A stretch of 33,852 bases of DNA from DASVEE01 sp036399695 (GTDB lineage Bacteria > Acidobacteriota > Thermoanaerobaculia > Gp7-AA8). This document shows, in pieces, positions 8,351 through 17,522 of the stretch. Each line of letters opens with the position of its first letter. Positions within the stretch are counted from its first letter, which is position 1. The DNA lies in the NCBI GenBank assembly GCA_036399695.1, contig DASWMP010000346.1, positions 1-33,852 on the forward strand, in the 5' to 3' direction. A model generated the notes under the pieces. It did no database searches, had not been told where the DNA came from, and saw only the letters and a list, made by a program, of their open reading frames with translations. The translations under genes and the position numbers were made by a program.

Positions 8351-8545
8351 TCAGACTTTCGGGACGGAGATTTCGTCGCCGAACGTCACGACGCGCCGCA
8401 GGATCTGCTGAAGCCGCGATTTCGCTTTGCCGAACCACGAGCCGCCATCGCCCACGGACGGCCGCGCCTCAGCCGTAACGGTCAGTGCGCACACCACGGC
8501 CACGACGGCCAGACCACGAACAGTATTTTTGACGACACGATGCAT
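8351..8545 (-). CDS. Small exported protein, 64 aa, cationic amphipathic mature part
   Basis: The protein starts with a typical signal peptide (MHRVVKNTVRGLAVVAVVCA, then cleavage near AEARP). The predicted mature part is about 37 residues, with a basic amphipathic stretch (WFGKAKSRLQQILRRVVTF). The start is well supported by GGAGGG a few bases upstream of the ATG. It is convergent with the sigma/TPR operon. I recognise no family. It could be a periplasmic or secreted peptide controlled by the neighbouring sigma factor, but this is inference from position. Confidence 0.7.
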   Translation of the reverse strand: MHRVVKNTVRGLAVVAVVCALTVTAEARPSVGDGGSWFGKAKSRLQQILRRVVTFGDEISVPKV

Positions 8546-8705
8546 AAGCCCTCCAACCCGGTCTCGCCGGGCAATTGAATTAGGAGGGCACCCTCACCTC
8601 GCGGTGTGACGCGAAAGTCACTTATGCCACCCCGCGCGAATGGCATTTTTGTGCACGTTCACACTTACCGACAACGAAAGCCGCTGCTCACGGAGACGGT
8701 GGACA

Positions 8706-9018
8706 GGGAACGATGGGACCTATGGGACAGATGGGACGTATGAAAGGCAAAGGCGATTCGGAGTCGCACGCCGGAGGCGTGTCGTAAATTAGCCGGTGGC
8801 AAGTGCCGAAGGCACGCCGCCACCGGACAGGATCCGCCCTCTGCCTCGACCCCGGCAGGGGTCGCGTTGCAGGCACCACGACGGCACACCCTCCGGGATC
8901 TTCTTCTGCAACCGAAAGCGGTGGCGACGCGCCTCCGGGCGTGAGCCCTCACTTGCGGCTACCTCCTGCGGGCTCCGCCCCCATAGGTCCTATAGGTCCT
9001 ATAGGTCCCATCGTTCCC
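8706..9018. repeat. Composite repeat element with 18-bp inverted ends
   Basis: The ends are perfect inverted 18-mers (GGGAACGATGGGACCTAT at 8706-8723; its complement at 9001-9018) followed inward by more 9-bp units. Between them lie strong stem-loops: CCGGTGGC/GCCACCGG (8793-8826) enclosing GTGCC/GGCAC, and CGACCCC/GGGGTCG (8847-8864). No credible coding frame is present. The layout resembles a non-autonomous mobile or REP-like element. Together with the upstream region of the small exported protein it accounts for gap 8546-9035. Confidence 0.65.
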
Positions 9019-9035
9019 CCCTGCAGGCGGCGGCG

Positions 9036-9932
9036 TCAGCGTCCGAACGTATCGCAATCCGCGATGCGGCCCGACTGCATGCCGCGGCGGAACCACTCGA
9101 CGCGCTGGGCCGAGGAGCCGTGGGTGAACGAATCGGGATTGACGCGCCGTCCGGCGGACTTCTGCAGACGGTCGTCGCCGATCGCGGAAGCGGCATTGAG
9201 CGCCTCTTCCACGTCACCTGCCTCGAGGAGCTGGCGCTGCTGGGTGGTGTTCCCCCAGATGCCGGCGAAGCAGTCGGCCTGCAGCTCGAGGCGCACGGAG
9301 TAATCGTTGGCGTTGCGGCTGTCGCTCTGCTGCGCCTGACGGACCTTGTCGGAGATGCCGAGCACGTTCTGCACGTGGTGGCCGATCTCGTGGGTGATGA
9401 CGTAAGCCTGCGCGAAGTCGCCCGGCGCGCCGAAGCGCTCCTGCAGGTCGGAGTAGAACGAGAGGTCGATGTACACCTTGCCGTCTGCTGGACAGTAGAA
9501 AGGCCCCGTGGCCGATTCGGCGTAGCCGCAGGCCGATTCCACGACGCCGCGGAAGAGGACCAGTTTGGCGCGCGGGTATTCGACCCCTTCCCGGCGGAGG
9601 ACCTCGGTCCAGGTGTTCTGGGCGTCGTCGAGGACGAAGGAGATGAACTGCACCATCTTCGCCTCCTCCGGCGACTCCGACGTGGGCGGCACCTGCTGCC
9701 CCGGCTCGGTCGCCACGGGACCGGGCGCGCCGCCGCCGCCGCTGCCATCGACGAGCGTGAAGAAGTTGCGGCCGAACAGAAGGCTCAGGACCAGCAGGAT
9801 GACGGCACCACCGCAGCCGACCTGCGGCCCGCGGCCGAAGCCGAACCCGCCGCCGCCTCCGCCAAAGCCGCCACCACCGGCACCACGACGATCTTCGATG
9901 TCGGAACTGACTCCACCAGGTGTCCAGCGCAT
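9036..9932 (-). CDS. Putative neutral zinc metallopeptidase (YpfJ / KPN_02809 family)
   Basis: This is a 298-residue membrane-anchored protein. The family's typical start (MRWTPGG, IEDRRG) is followed by a Gly-rich segment (16-35), one transmembrane helix (about 41-58, GGAVILLVLSLLFG), a Gly/Pro-rich linker and the peptidase domain (about 90-296). The zinc site HEIGHH has His181, Glu182 and His185; the downstream ELQADCFAGIW supplies the acidic ligand (Glu216, or Asp220). Paired cysteines at 135 and 147 fit an extracytoplasmic domain. Substrates of this family are largely unknown. It stands alone between two repeat-filled gaps. Confidence 0.9.
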   Translation of the reverse strand: MRWTPGGVSSDIEDRRGAGGGGFGGGGGGFGFGRGPQVGCGGAVILLVLSLLFGRNFFTLVDGSGGGGAPGPVATEPGQQVPPTSESPEEAKMVQFISFVLDDAQNTWTEVLRREGVEYPRAKLVLFRGVVESACGYAESATGPFYCPADGKVYIDLSFYSDLQERFGAPGDFAQAYVITHEIGHHVQNVLGISDKVRQAQQSDSRNANDYSVRLELQADCFAGIWGNTTQQRQLLEAGDVEEALNAASAIGDDRLQKSAGRRVNPDSFTHGSSAQRVEWFRRGMQSGRIADCDTFGR

Positions 9933-9972
9933 GAGGGCGCTTGGTGCACATCAAGGGCCAAGATGGATGGAT

Positions 9973-10009
9973 GGGGATGGGACCTATGGGACAGAGAGGA
10001 CCTATGGGA
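9973..10009. repeat. 9-bp-unit array, single orientation
   Basis: It contains GGGATGGGACCTATGGGAC followed by AGAGAGGACCTATGGGA, the same unit family as at 3767, 8706, 17281 and 23893. No facing inverted arm is obvious nearby, which makes this the only unpaired copy. It lies 40 bp upstream of the zinc peptidase start. Confidence 0.6.
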
Positions 10010-10192
10010 GCCGGCGAGTCGTGTGGCAGGACTTGCGGGTTTCAGGGGACCTGCGCGCGAAGGTACGGCGGGGAAATGGTGTCCGCCGAGTATGGAGTGC
10101 GGCAGCGGCGCTTCACCAACTGCCGCTTTCCTATAGCGGAAGCGTCGAGCTTCCGCCGCCGTGGGGGTACACCACGCGGGCCGCAGCTCGCA

Positions 10193-10320
10193 AGTGGAGG
10201 ACGGACAATCTTGTCCGTCACGCGAAAAAGCAGCTCACGCAGTCGAAGGCCGGGCGATGCGAAGGTGCAGCCTCCCCGCGCCATTTCTCGCGTGACGGAC
10301 AGGATTGTCCGTCCTCCACT
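10193..10320. repeat. 128-bp element with 32-bp terminal inverted repeats
   Basis: The left end (10193-10224) begins AGTGGAGGACGGACAA and the right end (10289-10320) is its reverse complement, with 31 of 32 positions matching. Each arm contains its own GACGGACA/TGTCCGTC dyad. The 64-bp centre has no coding frame of note. The architecture resembles a miniature inverted-repeat element or a large REP pair. Gap 9933-10366 otherwise holds the 9-bp array and a short GCTTCCGC-type dyad near 10128-10157. Confidence 0.7.
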
Positions 10321-10366
10321 ACAGAAAGATGCAGCTTGCGTGTGGCGGGAGATCCGCACTCCAAAC

Positions 10367-13048
<2,682 letters not shown>

Positions 13049-13124
13049 CCCGACACTCCCGTTCGACTGTCAGGAAGTGTAGCAGAAACGAGGCCAGCGG
13101 TTTTGCGCGCGCTTCAGAGGGCGC

Positions 13125-13166
13125 GTTGTCCGTTGCTGGTTGTCCGTTGTCCGTTGTCCGTTGCTG
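13125..13166. repeat. Heptamer array GTTGTCC/GTTGCTG
   Basis: Six consecutive 7-bp units (GTTGTCC four times, GTTGCTG twice) lie between ftsK and the 21-bp array, about 77 bp upstream of the ftsK start. No inverted partner is evident. Confidence 0.7.
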
Positions 13167-13235
13167 GTGATGCGACGTTCGATGGCTTCGATTCCGAGGG
13201 AGCTGCTCGCGGAAGTGCCGGAGCTGGTTGCCGCA

Positions 13236-13508
13236 GCAACCGTGCTGCTCTCGAAAGCAACCGCGCTGCTTTCGAAAGCAACCGGGCTGCTTTTGAAAGC
13301 AACCGCGCTGCTCTCGAAAGCAACCGCGCTGCTTTCGAAAGCAACCGGGCTGCTTTTGAAAGCAACCGTGCTGCTTTCGAAAGCAACCGTGCTGCTTTTG
13401 AAAGCAACCGTGCTGCTTTTGAAAGCAACCGTGCTGCTTTCGAAAGCAACCGCGCTGCTTTCGAAAGCAACCGTGCTGCTCTCGAAAGCAACCGTGCTGC
13501 TTTTGAAC
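13236..13508. repeat. 21-bp tandem array, 13 units
   Basis: Thirteen uninterrupted units follow the consensus GCAACCGNGCTGCTYTYGAAA. Variation is confined to three positions (8, 15 and 17) plus a diverged last base. The unit junction can form the palindrome GCTTTCGAAAGC. As 21 is divisible by three, several frames on both strands stay open through the array. It begins 11 bp beyond the pirin stop and lies upstream of ftsK. There are no spacers, so it is not CRISPR. Together with the heptamer run it fills gap 13049-13518. Confidence 0.9.
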
Positions 13509-13518
13509 GTCGTTGCGC

Positions 13519-14466
13519 CTACGACGCAGGGTTCGCCTGGGCTCTGGCCTGCAACGGCGGCGCGTCGAGGCGCGGGCCGTCGTAGCCGTGGACTTCCCCG
13601 AACCGCGACGAGCGTGCCTCCCATTCCTTCGCCGCGGCCACCAGCTCCTCGTGCGTACGGGCAACGAAGTTCCACCACATGAGGACGGTCTCGCCGAAGG
13701 GCGCGCCGCCGAGCAGGAGGAGGCGGGCGCCGTCGCGGGTGGTGAGAGGAAGCTCGTCGCGCCGGGTGCCGAGGTAATAGAGGACGTCGGGCGTCAGCGG
13801 CTCGCCATCCAGCTCCGCGGCGCCGTCGAGGACGAATAGGGCGTGCTCGAAACTGCGCTCGAGCGGGATCGCGGTCTTCGACCGCACGGTGACGTCCGCC
13901 CCGATCATCGGCGAGTACGCCGACGCCGGCGAGCGTTGCCCGGCCGCCTGTCCCATGAAGAGCGTCAGCGTGGCGTCGTCCACCTCCAGCGACGGCAGGT
14001 CGTCGTGATGGGCGAATGAGGGCGGACGGTCGCGCGCGGCGTCCGGCAGCGCCACCCACAACTGCACACCGCTCAACTGTCCGGAATTGCCGCGCGGCGT
14101 CTCCTCGGCGTGCGAGATGCCCCGCCCGGAGGTCATGACGTTCAGCTCCCCCGGACGGACCAGACTCTCGAAACCGAGGCTGTCCCGATGCAGTACCTCC
14201 CCTTCCAGCAGCCAGGAGACGGTCTGCAGCCCGATGTGCGGATGCGGCGCGACGTCCATCGGCTTGGCGTCCGAGAAGGTGAGCGGGCCGTAACGATCGA
14301 GGAAGCACCACGGCCCCACGAGCCGCCGTTTCGCGCGCGGCAGCGCACGCCGGATCTCCAGCTCCCCGAGTCGCGTGCGCTGGGCGGGGAACGCTTCAAA
14401 CTTGGCGGCCTCGCACGTCTCGCACGAGCACTGGTCCGGTAGCGGTGGCGCGGTTTCGTTGCTCAT
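13519..14466 (-). CDS. Pirin family protein
   Basis: This is a bicupin iron protein of 315 residues. The N-terminal cupin has the four expected metal ligands: His75 and His77 in HPHIG, and His119 and Glu121 in HAEE. PMDVAPHPHIGLQTVSWLLE and RPGELNVMTSGRGISHAEE are typical pirin stretches. The C-terminal cupin spans about 170-290. Some bacterial pirins show quercetinase activity and others regulate metabolism; which applies here cannot be told. An unusual N-terminal extension contains a CSCETC cluster (residues 13-18), which might bind metal. The gene ends 11 bp from the 21-bp array. Confidence 0.92.
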   Translation of the reverse strand: MSNETAPPLPDQCSCETCEAAKFEAFPAQRTRLGELEIRRALPRAKRRLVGPWCFLDRYGPLTFSDAKPMDVAPHPHIGLQTVSWLLEGEVLHRDSLGFESLVRPGELNVMTSGRGISHAEETPRGNSGQLSGVQLWVALPDAARDRPPSFAHHDDLPSLEVDDATLTLFMGQAAGQRSPASAYSPMIGADVTVRSKTAIPLERSFEHALFVLDGAAELDGEPLTPDVLYYLGTRRDELPLTTRDGARLLLLGGAPFGETVLMWWNFVARTHEELVAAAKEWEARSSRFGEVHGYDGPRLDAPPLQARAQANPAS

Positions 14467-14489
14467 GGTTTTAGATCGGGAGTTGTTGG

Positions 14490-14566
14490 TTGTTGGTTTT
14501 TGGTTTTTGGTTGAGAGTGGCGGTGGTCAGTGGTCACGGTGAACACCAAAAACCAAAAACCAACAA
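14490..14566. repeat. Inverted heptamer (TTTTTGG) arrays, perfect 22-bp arms
   Basis: The left arm (14490-14511) contains TTTTTGG units and the right arm (14545-14566) is its exact reverse complement. The 33-bp spacer contains TGGTCAG/TGGTCAC heptamers. It lies between the amine oxidase stop (14582) and the pirin start (14466), both on the minus strand. It may be a hairpin terminator for the amine oxidase, though it also occupies the pirin leader. Confidence 0.8.
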
Positions 14567-14581
14567 CGCCTCTCCCCCCCG

Positions 14582-16153
14582 TCACGCGGCTCTCACCTGT
14601 TGCAGTCCCAGCATCCCCAGGAGTTGCGATGCAGCCCGCTCGCCCGATTCCACGGCGGCGTTCATGAAGCCGTTCTCCTCCATGGTGTGCTCGCCGGCGA
14701 ACAGCAGCTTGCCGACCGGCTCGGCCAGGGCGCCGAAATAGCGCTGGTACTGGCCGGGGCGGTAGCAGGCGTAGCTGCCTCTGGTCCATTCGTACGCCGG
14801 CCAGATCTGGCGGACGGCTTTGCCGGTATAGGCCTTGGCCACACCCGGAAAGACTTTGTCCGCCATCGCCGCGAACTCCGTGGCGCGGTTCTGCAGCGTG
14901 CCGTTGCCGAGGTTCGCGCCGTAGCGGCCGCCGGTGAAGTTCGTCAGGATGCCGTGCGTCCCCCGCTGGCCGCGGCTCGTTTCCCAGCAGGCCTGGAACG
15001 GGAGGTCGGTGAACGTGTAGGCGGTGCAGTTCATCTGCACCCAGGGGCGGGCGTCGACGCCGATCATCATCTTGGAGTTCGTGCCGTAGCCGAGATTGCG
15101 GATCGTATCGAGCTGGAGGCGCGGGAGGTCGAGGCCGTCGAGGTTCACGGCCGCGCGCATGACGGTCAGGGGGATGGTCGTGACGACAAAGTCGGCGCGG
15201 ATGGTCGAGACGCTGGCGCCGCGGCGGACCGTGAGCTCGTAGCCGTCGCCCCGTTTGCGGATTGCTTCCACGGCGCTGCCGAGATCGACCGGGCGGTCGA
15301 GCCGTTGCGCGAGACGGATCGGGATCGTGCCGTTGCCTTCCTTCGCCCGGAAGCGTTCGTTGCTCTCGCCGAAGAGGCCGAACGTGCCGGGCGCCGTCTC
15401 CATGAGGCAGAGCAGGTTGAGGGCGCTCTGCTCGCCGAGCTCGAGGCCGAACTCGCCGACGTAGGCCGCTTCGATGAGCTTGCGCAGGCGGGGATCGAAG
15501 TCCACGCCGTGCAGCCATTCCTCGATGCTCATGGCGTCGAGGCGCTTCCCCTCCTCGGTGCCGCTGTTGAACGACACGTCGCAGTTCTCGCCGTTTTCGC
15601 CGACCGCGCCACGGATCGCTTTCGCCAGGGGGCGCATGGCCTCGATCCAGTCGGCGTCCGACTTCGAGAGCTTGCCGTCGACGAAGACGTTGTGTCCGTT
15701 GGAGCCGTCGAGGTACGTCAGGTCGAGCAGCTCGACTTCGAGCTCGCGGGCCAGGTTGCGGATGGCGTGGTGGGTGGTGTCGATCAGCTCTCCGCCGAGC
15801 TCCGCGACCTGGTTGTCGGGGAAGTAGTTCTGCAGGGAGTACATGCGCCCGCCGACGCGCGGCGCCGCTTCGAGGATCATCGACCCGACGCCGTTCTGCT
15901 GGAGCCGGTAAGCGCACGTGAGTCCGGCCGTGCCGCCGCCGAGGATGACGACGCGGGCAGCGTCCTGCGCCCGTCCACGAAGCGGCAGCGAAGCGACGGC
16001 CGCACCGGCAGTGGCAGCGGCGGTGGTGCGAAGGAAGCGCCGCCGCGACCAGTCGGCGGTCACGGCTTCATCGAGGGAGACGTGACGCTGCTCGAGCAGG
16101 TCGGCAGCGCGGAGAGAGTCGCGGAACAGCGTGAAGAGTGGCGTGCGCGGCAT
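14582..16153 (-). CDS. Tat-exported flavin amine oxidase
   Basis: This is an FAD-dependent amine/amino-acid oxidase of the monoamine oxidase superfamily, 523 residues. The N terminus holds a 35-residue pre-region, then the twin-arginine signal SRRRFLRTTAAATAGAA (about 36-52). The dinucleotide-binding motif VVILGGGTAGLTCAYRL starts at about 68, with Glu-binding LEAAPRVGGRMYS after it. The C-terminal FAD motif is LLFAGEHTMEENGFMNAAVE. Tat export implies folding with FAD in the cytoplasm and action in the periplasm. I chose ATG 16153 (MPRTPLF) because upstream codons lack homology-like content and run into a terminator. Substrate is unknown. Confidence 0.9.
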   Translation of the reverse strand: MPRTPLFTLFRDSLRAADLLEQRHVSLDEAVTADWSRRRFLRTTAAATAGAAVASLPLRGRAQDAARVVILGGGTAGLTCAYRLQQNGVGSMILEAAPRVGGRMYSLQNYFPDNQVAELGGELIDTTHHAIRNLARELEVELLDLTYLDGSNGHNVFVDGKLSKSDADWIEAMRPLAKAIRGAVGENGENCDVSFNSGTEEGKRLDAMSIEEWLHGVDFDPRLRKLIEAAYVGEFGLELGEQSALNLLCLMETAPGTFGLFGESNERFRAKEGNGTIPIRLAQRLDRPVDLGSAVEAIRKRGDGYELTVRRGASVSTIRADFVVTTIPLTVMRAAVNLDGLDLPRLQLDTIRNLGYGTNSKMMIGVDARPWVQMNCTAYTFTDLPFQACWETSRGQRGTHGILTNFTGGRYGANLGNGTLQNRATEFAAMADKVFPGVAKAYTGKAVRQIWPAYEWTRGSYACYRPGQYQRYFGALAEPVGKLLFAGEHTMEENGFMNAAVESGERAASQLLGMLGLQQVRAA

Positions 16154-16173
16154 GCGCGCGATTGTAGTGGAGG

Positions 16174-16194
16174 CGGAAATCGGAAATCGGAAAA
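16174..16194. repeat. Short heptamer run CGGAAAT
   Basis: Three 7-bp units (CGGAAAT, CGGAAAT, CGGAAAA) lie upstream of the amine oxidase. On the minus strand they form the T-rich tail behind the adjacent terminator hairpin. Confidence 0.55.
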
Positions 16195-16195
16195 C

Positions 16196-16226
16196 GAATA
16201 CGGCCGGCTCGCGGCCGGCCGTATTC
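16196..16226 (-). terminator. Intrinsic terminator of the Cys-rich protein gene
   Basis: GAATACGGCCGGC and GCCGGCCGTATTC form a perfect 13-bp stem with loop TCGCG, 9 bp after the stop of the upstream minus-strand gene. On the transcribed strand it is followed by GTTTTCCGATTTCC, a moderately U-rich tail. Confidence 0.75.
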
Positions 16227-16235
16227 GCGCCTCGA

Positions 16236-17168
16236 TCAGCAGAGCGGATACGGCACTCCGTTCGTCGGGAACGGGCAGCTCTGGATCGACTTCGACCAGC
16301 AGGAGGTGGTCGTCTCATAGGAGCTGACGTAGACGTCGGTGTAGCTGCCGTCGCAGTGTTCCGTGCGCTGCCAGGTCGTGACCAGCACGCGTGTGGTGCG
16401 GTAGTCGAACCACCGTGGGTTGCGGAACGCGTCGTAGCGGCAGACGCTCGCGCTGTAGGTGGAGCCGAGGGAGCTGTAGGTCGTGACGTTCTTCACGCTC
16501 TTCGGCTCCGTGCAGACCGTCGGGCAGAAGATGTAGCAGTCGTGGTACCAGGTGTAGCACTGGTTGCAGGAATCGCCGCGGGGGTCGCACCACTCGAGAC
16601 ACGAGTCCAACCGCATCTGGCAATCGTCCATGCACGCCTGGTCGTAACCCACGCCTTCGGCCCGGACCGCGGACGGCGCCTTCGCCTCGGGACGGAAGTC
16701 GACCTGGCGAACCTCTCCGACCGCGGAATCAGCCGAGAGCTTCGTGGAGCGCGCGTCGATGGAGGCGAACGGCTCGTCGGTGAGCAGGCGCTGGCCGGCA
16801 AAGACGAGGAAGCGCAGGCTGCCCGGCTTCCTGGCTTCCGCTTCGCGCAGTTTCGCCAGGTCCTCGCCATGCGCGCTGAGGACGCCGACGGTGGCGTTCG
16901 ACTGCACGCCCGGCGGAATGTCCACGATCTCCTGCACGCGCAGATGCTTGCCCTGCAGAATGCGGATCTGCAGCGTCACGACGTCGTTCGTCAGCATTTC
17001 CGGCAGTTGGTAGAGCAGCGGTGCGACTTCGGGCTGCTCGGCCGGGATACGGGCCGTCGCCCGCTCCTGCTCCGATGGTTCCGCCGCGCGGTTCCGTTCA
17101 CCGGCAAACAGCGATGTGGCCAGCATGGCCACGCTACACAACGTCACGACTCTCAACGACTTTCTCAT
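16236..17168 (-). CDS. Secreted cysteine-rich protein of unknown function
   Basis: This is a 310-residue exported protein. A signal peptide (MRKSLRVVTLCSVAMLATSL, cleavage near FAG) is followed by a region without recognised domain (25-190). A dense cysteine segment (about 195-240) has CMDDC, CLEWC, CNQC and CPTVC spacings, then a Tyr/Thr/Ser-rich C terminus ending in C. Many Cx3C pairs imply disulphides and an extracytoplasmic place. The start is firm: AGGAGG stands 6 bases before ATG 17168. I do not recognise the family. It has its own terminator at 16196 and is divergent from the 17523 operon. Confidence 0.8.
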   Translation of the reverse strand: MRKSLRVVTLCSVAMLATSLFAGERNRAAEPSEQERATARIPAEQPEVAPLLYQLPEMLTNDVVTLQIRILQGKHLRVQEIVDIPPGVQSNATVGVLSAHGEDLAKLREAEARKPGSLRFLVFAGQRLLTDEPFASIDARSTKLSADSAVGEVRQVDFRPEAKAPSAVRAEGVGYDQACMDDCQMRLDSCLEWCDPRGDSCNQCYTWYHDCYIFCPTVCTEPKSVKNVTTYSSLGSTYSASVCRYDAFRNPRWFDYRTTRVLVTTWQRTEHCDGSYTDVYVSSYETTTSCWSKSIQSCPFPTNGVPYPLC

Positions 17169-17280
17169 CGATTCCTCCTGGAGATGAGCAAAGTCTAGGG
17201 ACCGCACTTCACGGCACAAAGCGTCATGTGACGAAGCACGCCTGCACGATGACAAGGGCCGGAATTCCGGCGACGAAGCA

Positions 17281-17395
17281 ATGGGACAGATGGGACCTAT
17301 GGGAGCCGGGGAGACGCATGTCGAGCTTCTCGTAATGCCGAAGGTGAATCCGCTCGACTCCTCCCCATAGGTCCCATCTGCCCCATAGATCCCAT
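17281..17395. repeat. Inverted pair of 9-bp-unit arrays
   Basis: The left arm (17281-17304) ATGGGACAGATGGGACCTAT is complementary, with about one mismatch, to the right arm (17363-17395) containing CCCATAGGTCCCATCTG. The spacer is about 60 bp. It lies in the divergent gap between the Cys-rich gene and the 17523 operon, so it cannot terminate either gene at its 3' end; a regulatory or purely selfish role is open. Confidence 0.7.
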
Positions 17396-17430
17396 CACTT
17401 TCCGCGCACTCCATCCTTCCGCCCTCAATT

Positions 17431-17443
17431 CGTGTGACACACG
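17431..17443. promoter_or_regulatory. Possible operator dyad upstream of the unknown operon
   Basis: CGTGTGACACACG is a perfect odd-centred dyad about 80 bp upstream of the first gene at 17523. A weaker related dyad (CGTCATGTGACG) lies near 17223. No convincing -35/-10 pair could be assigned. The rest of gap 17169-17522 holds the inverted 9-bp arrays. Confidence 0.3.
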
Positions 17444-17522
17444 GTCGCGCCCCCCACAAGATGCGACTGCCCGCCGTTTCTCCCGCGGCCTAACTTGCGA
17501 CTACCGCGAAAGGAGAAACGTC

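Noticed and set aside
13114..13491. A real gene for an SKAARLL heptad-repeat protein on the minus strand
   Set aside because: It would start at TTG inside the repeat, has no ribosome binding site, and almost its whole length is the array. I kept the substitution pattern as a finding but not the gene.
13236..13508. CRISPR array
   Set aside because: Units are contiguous 21-mers with no spacers and no cas genes are in the window.
14600..16327. 575-codon plus-strand frame over the amine oxidase
   Set aside because: Antisense shadow; the minus strand has a Tat signal and FAD motifs.
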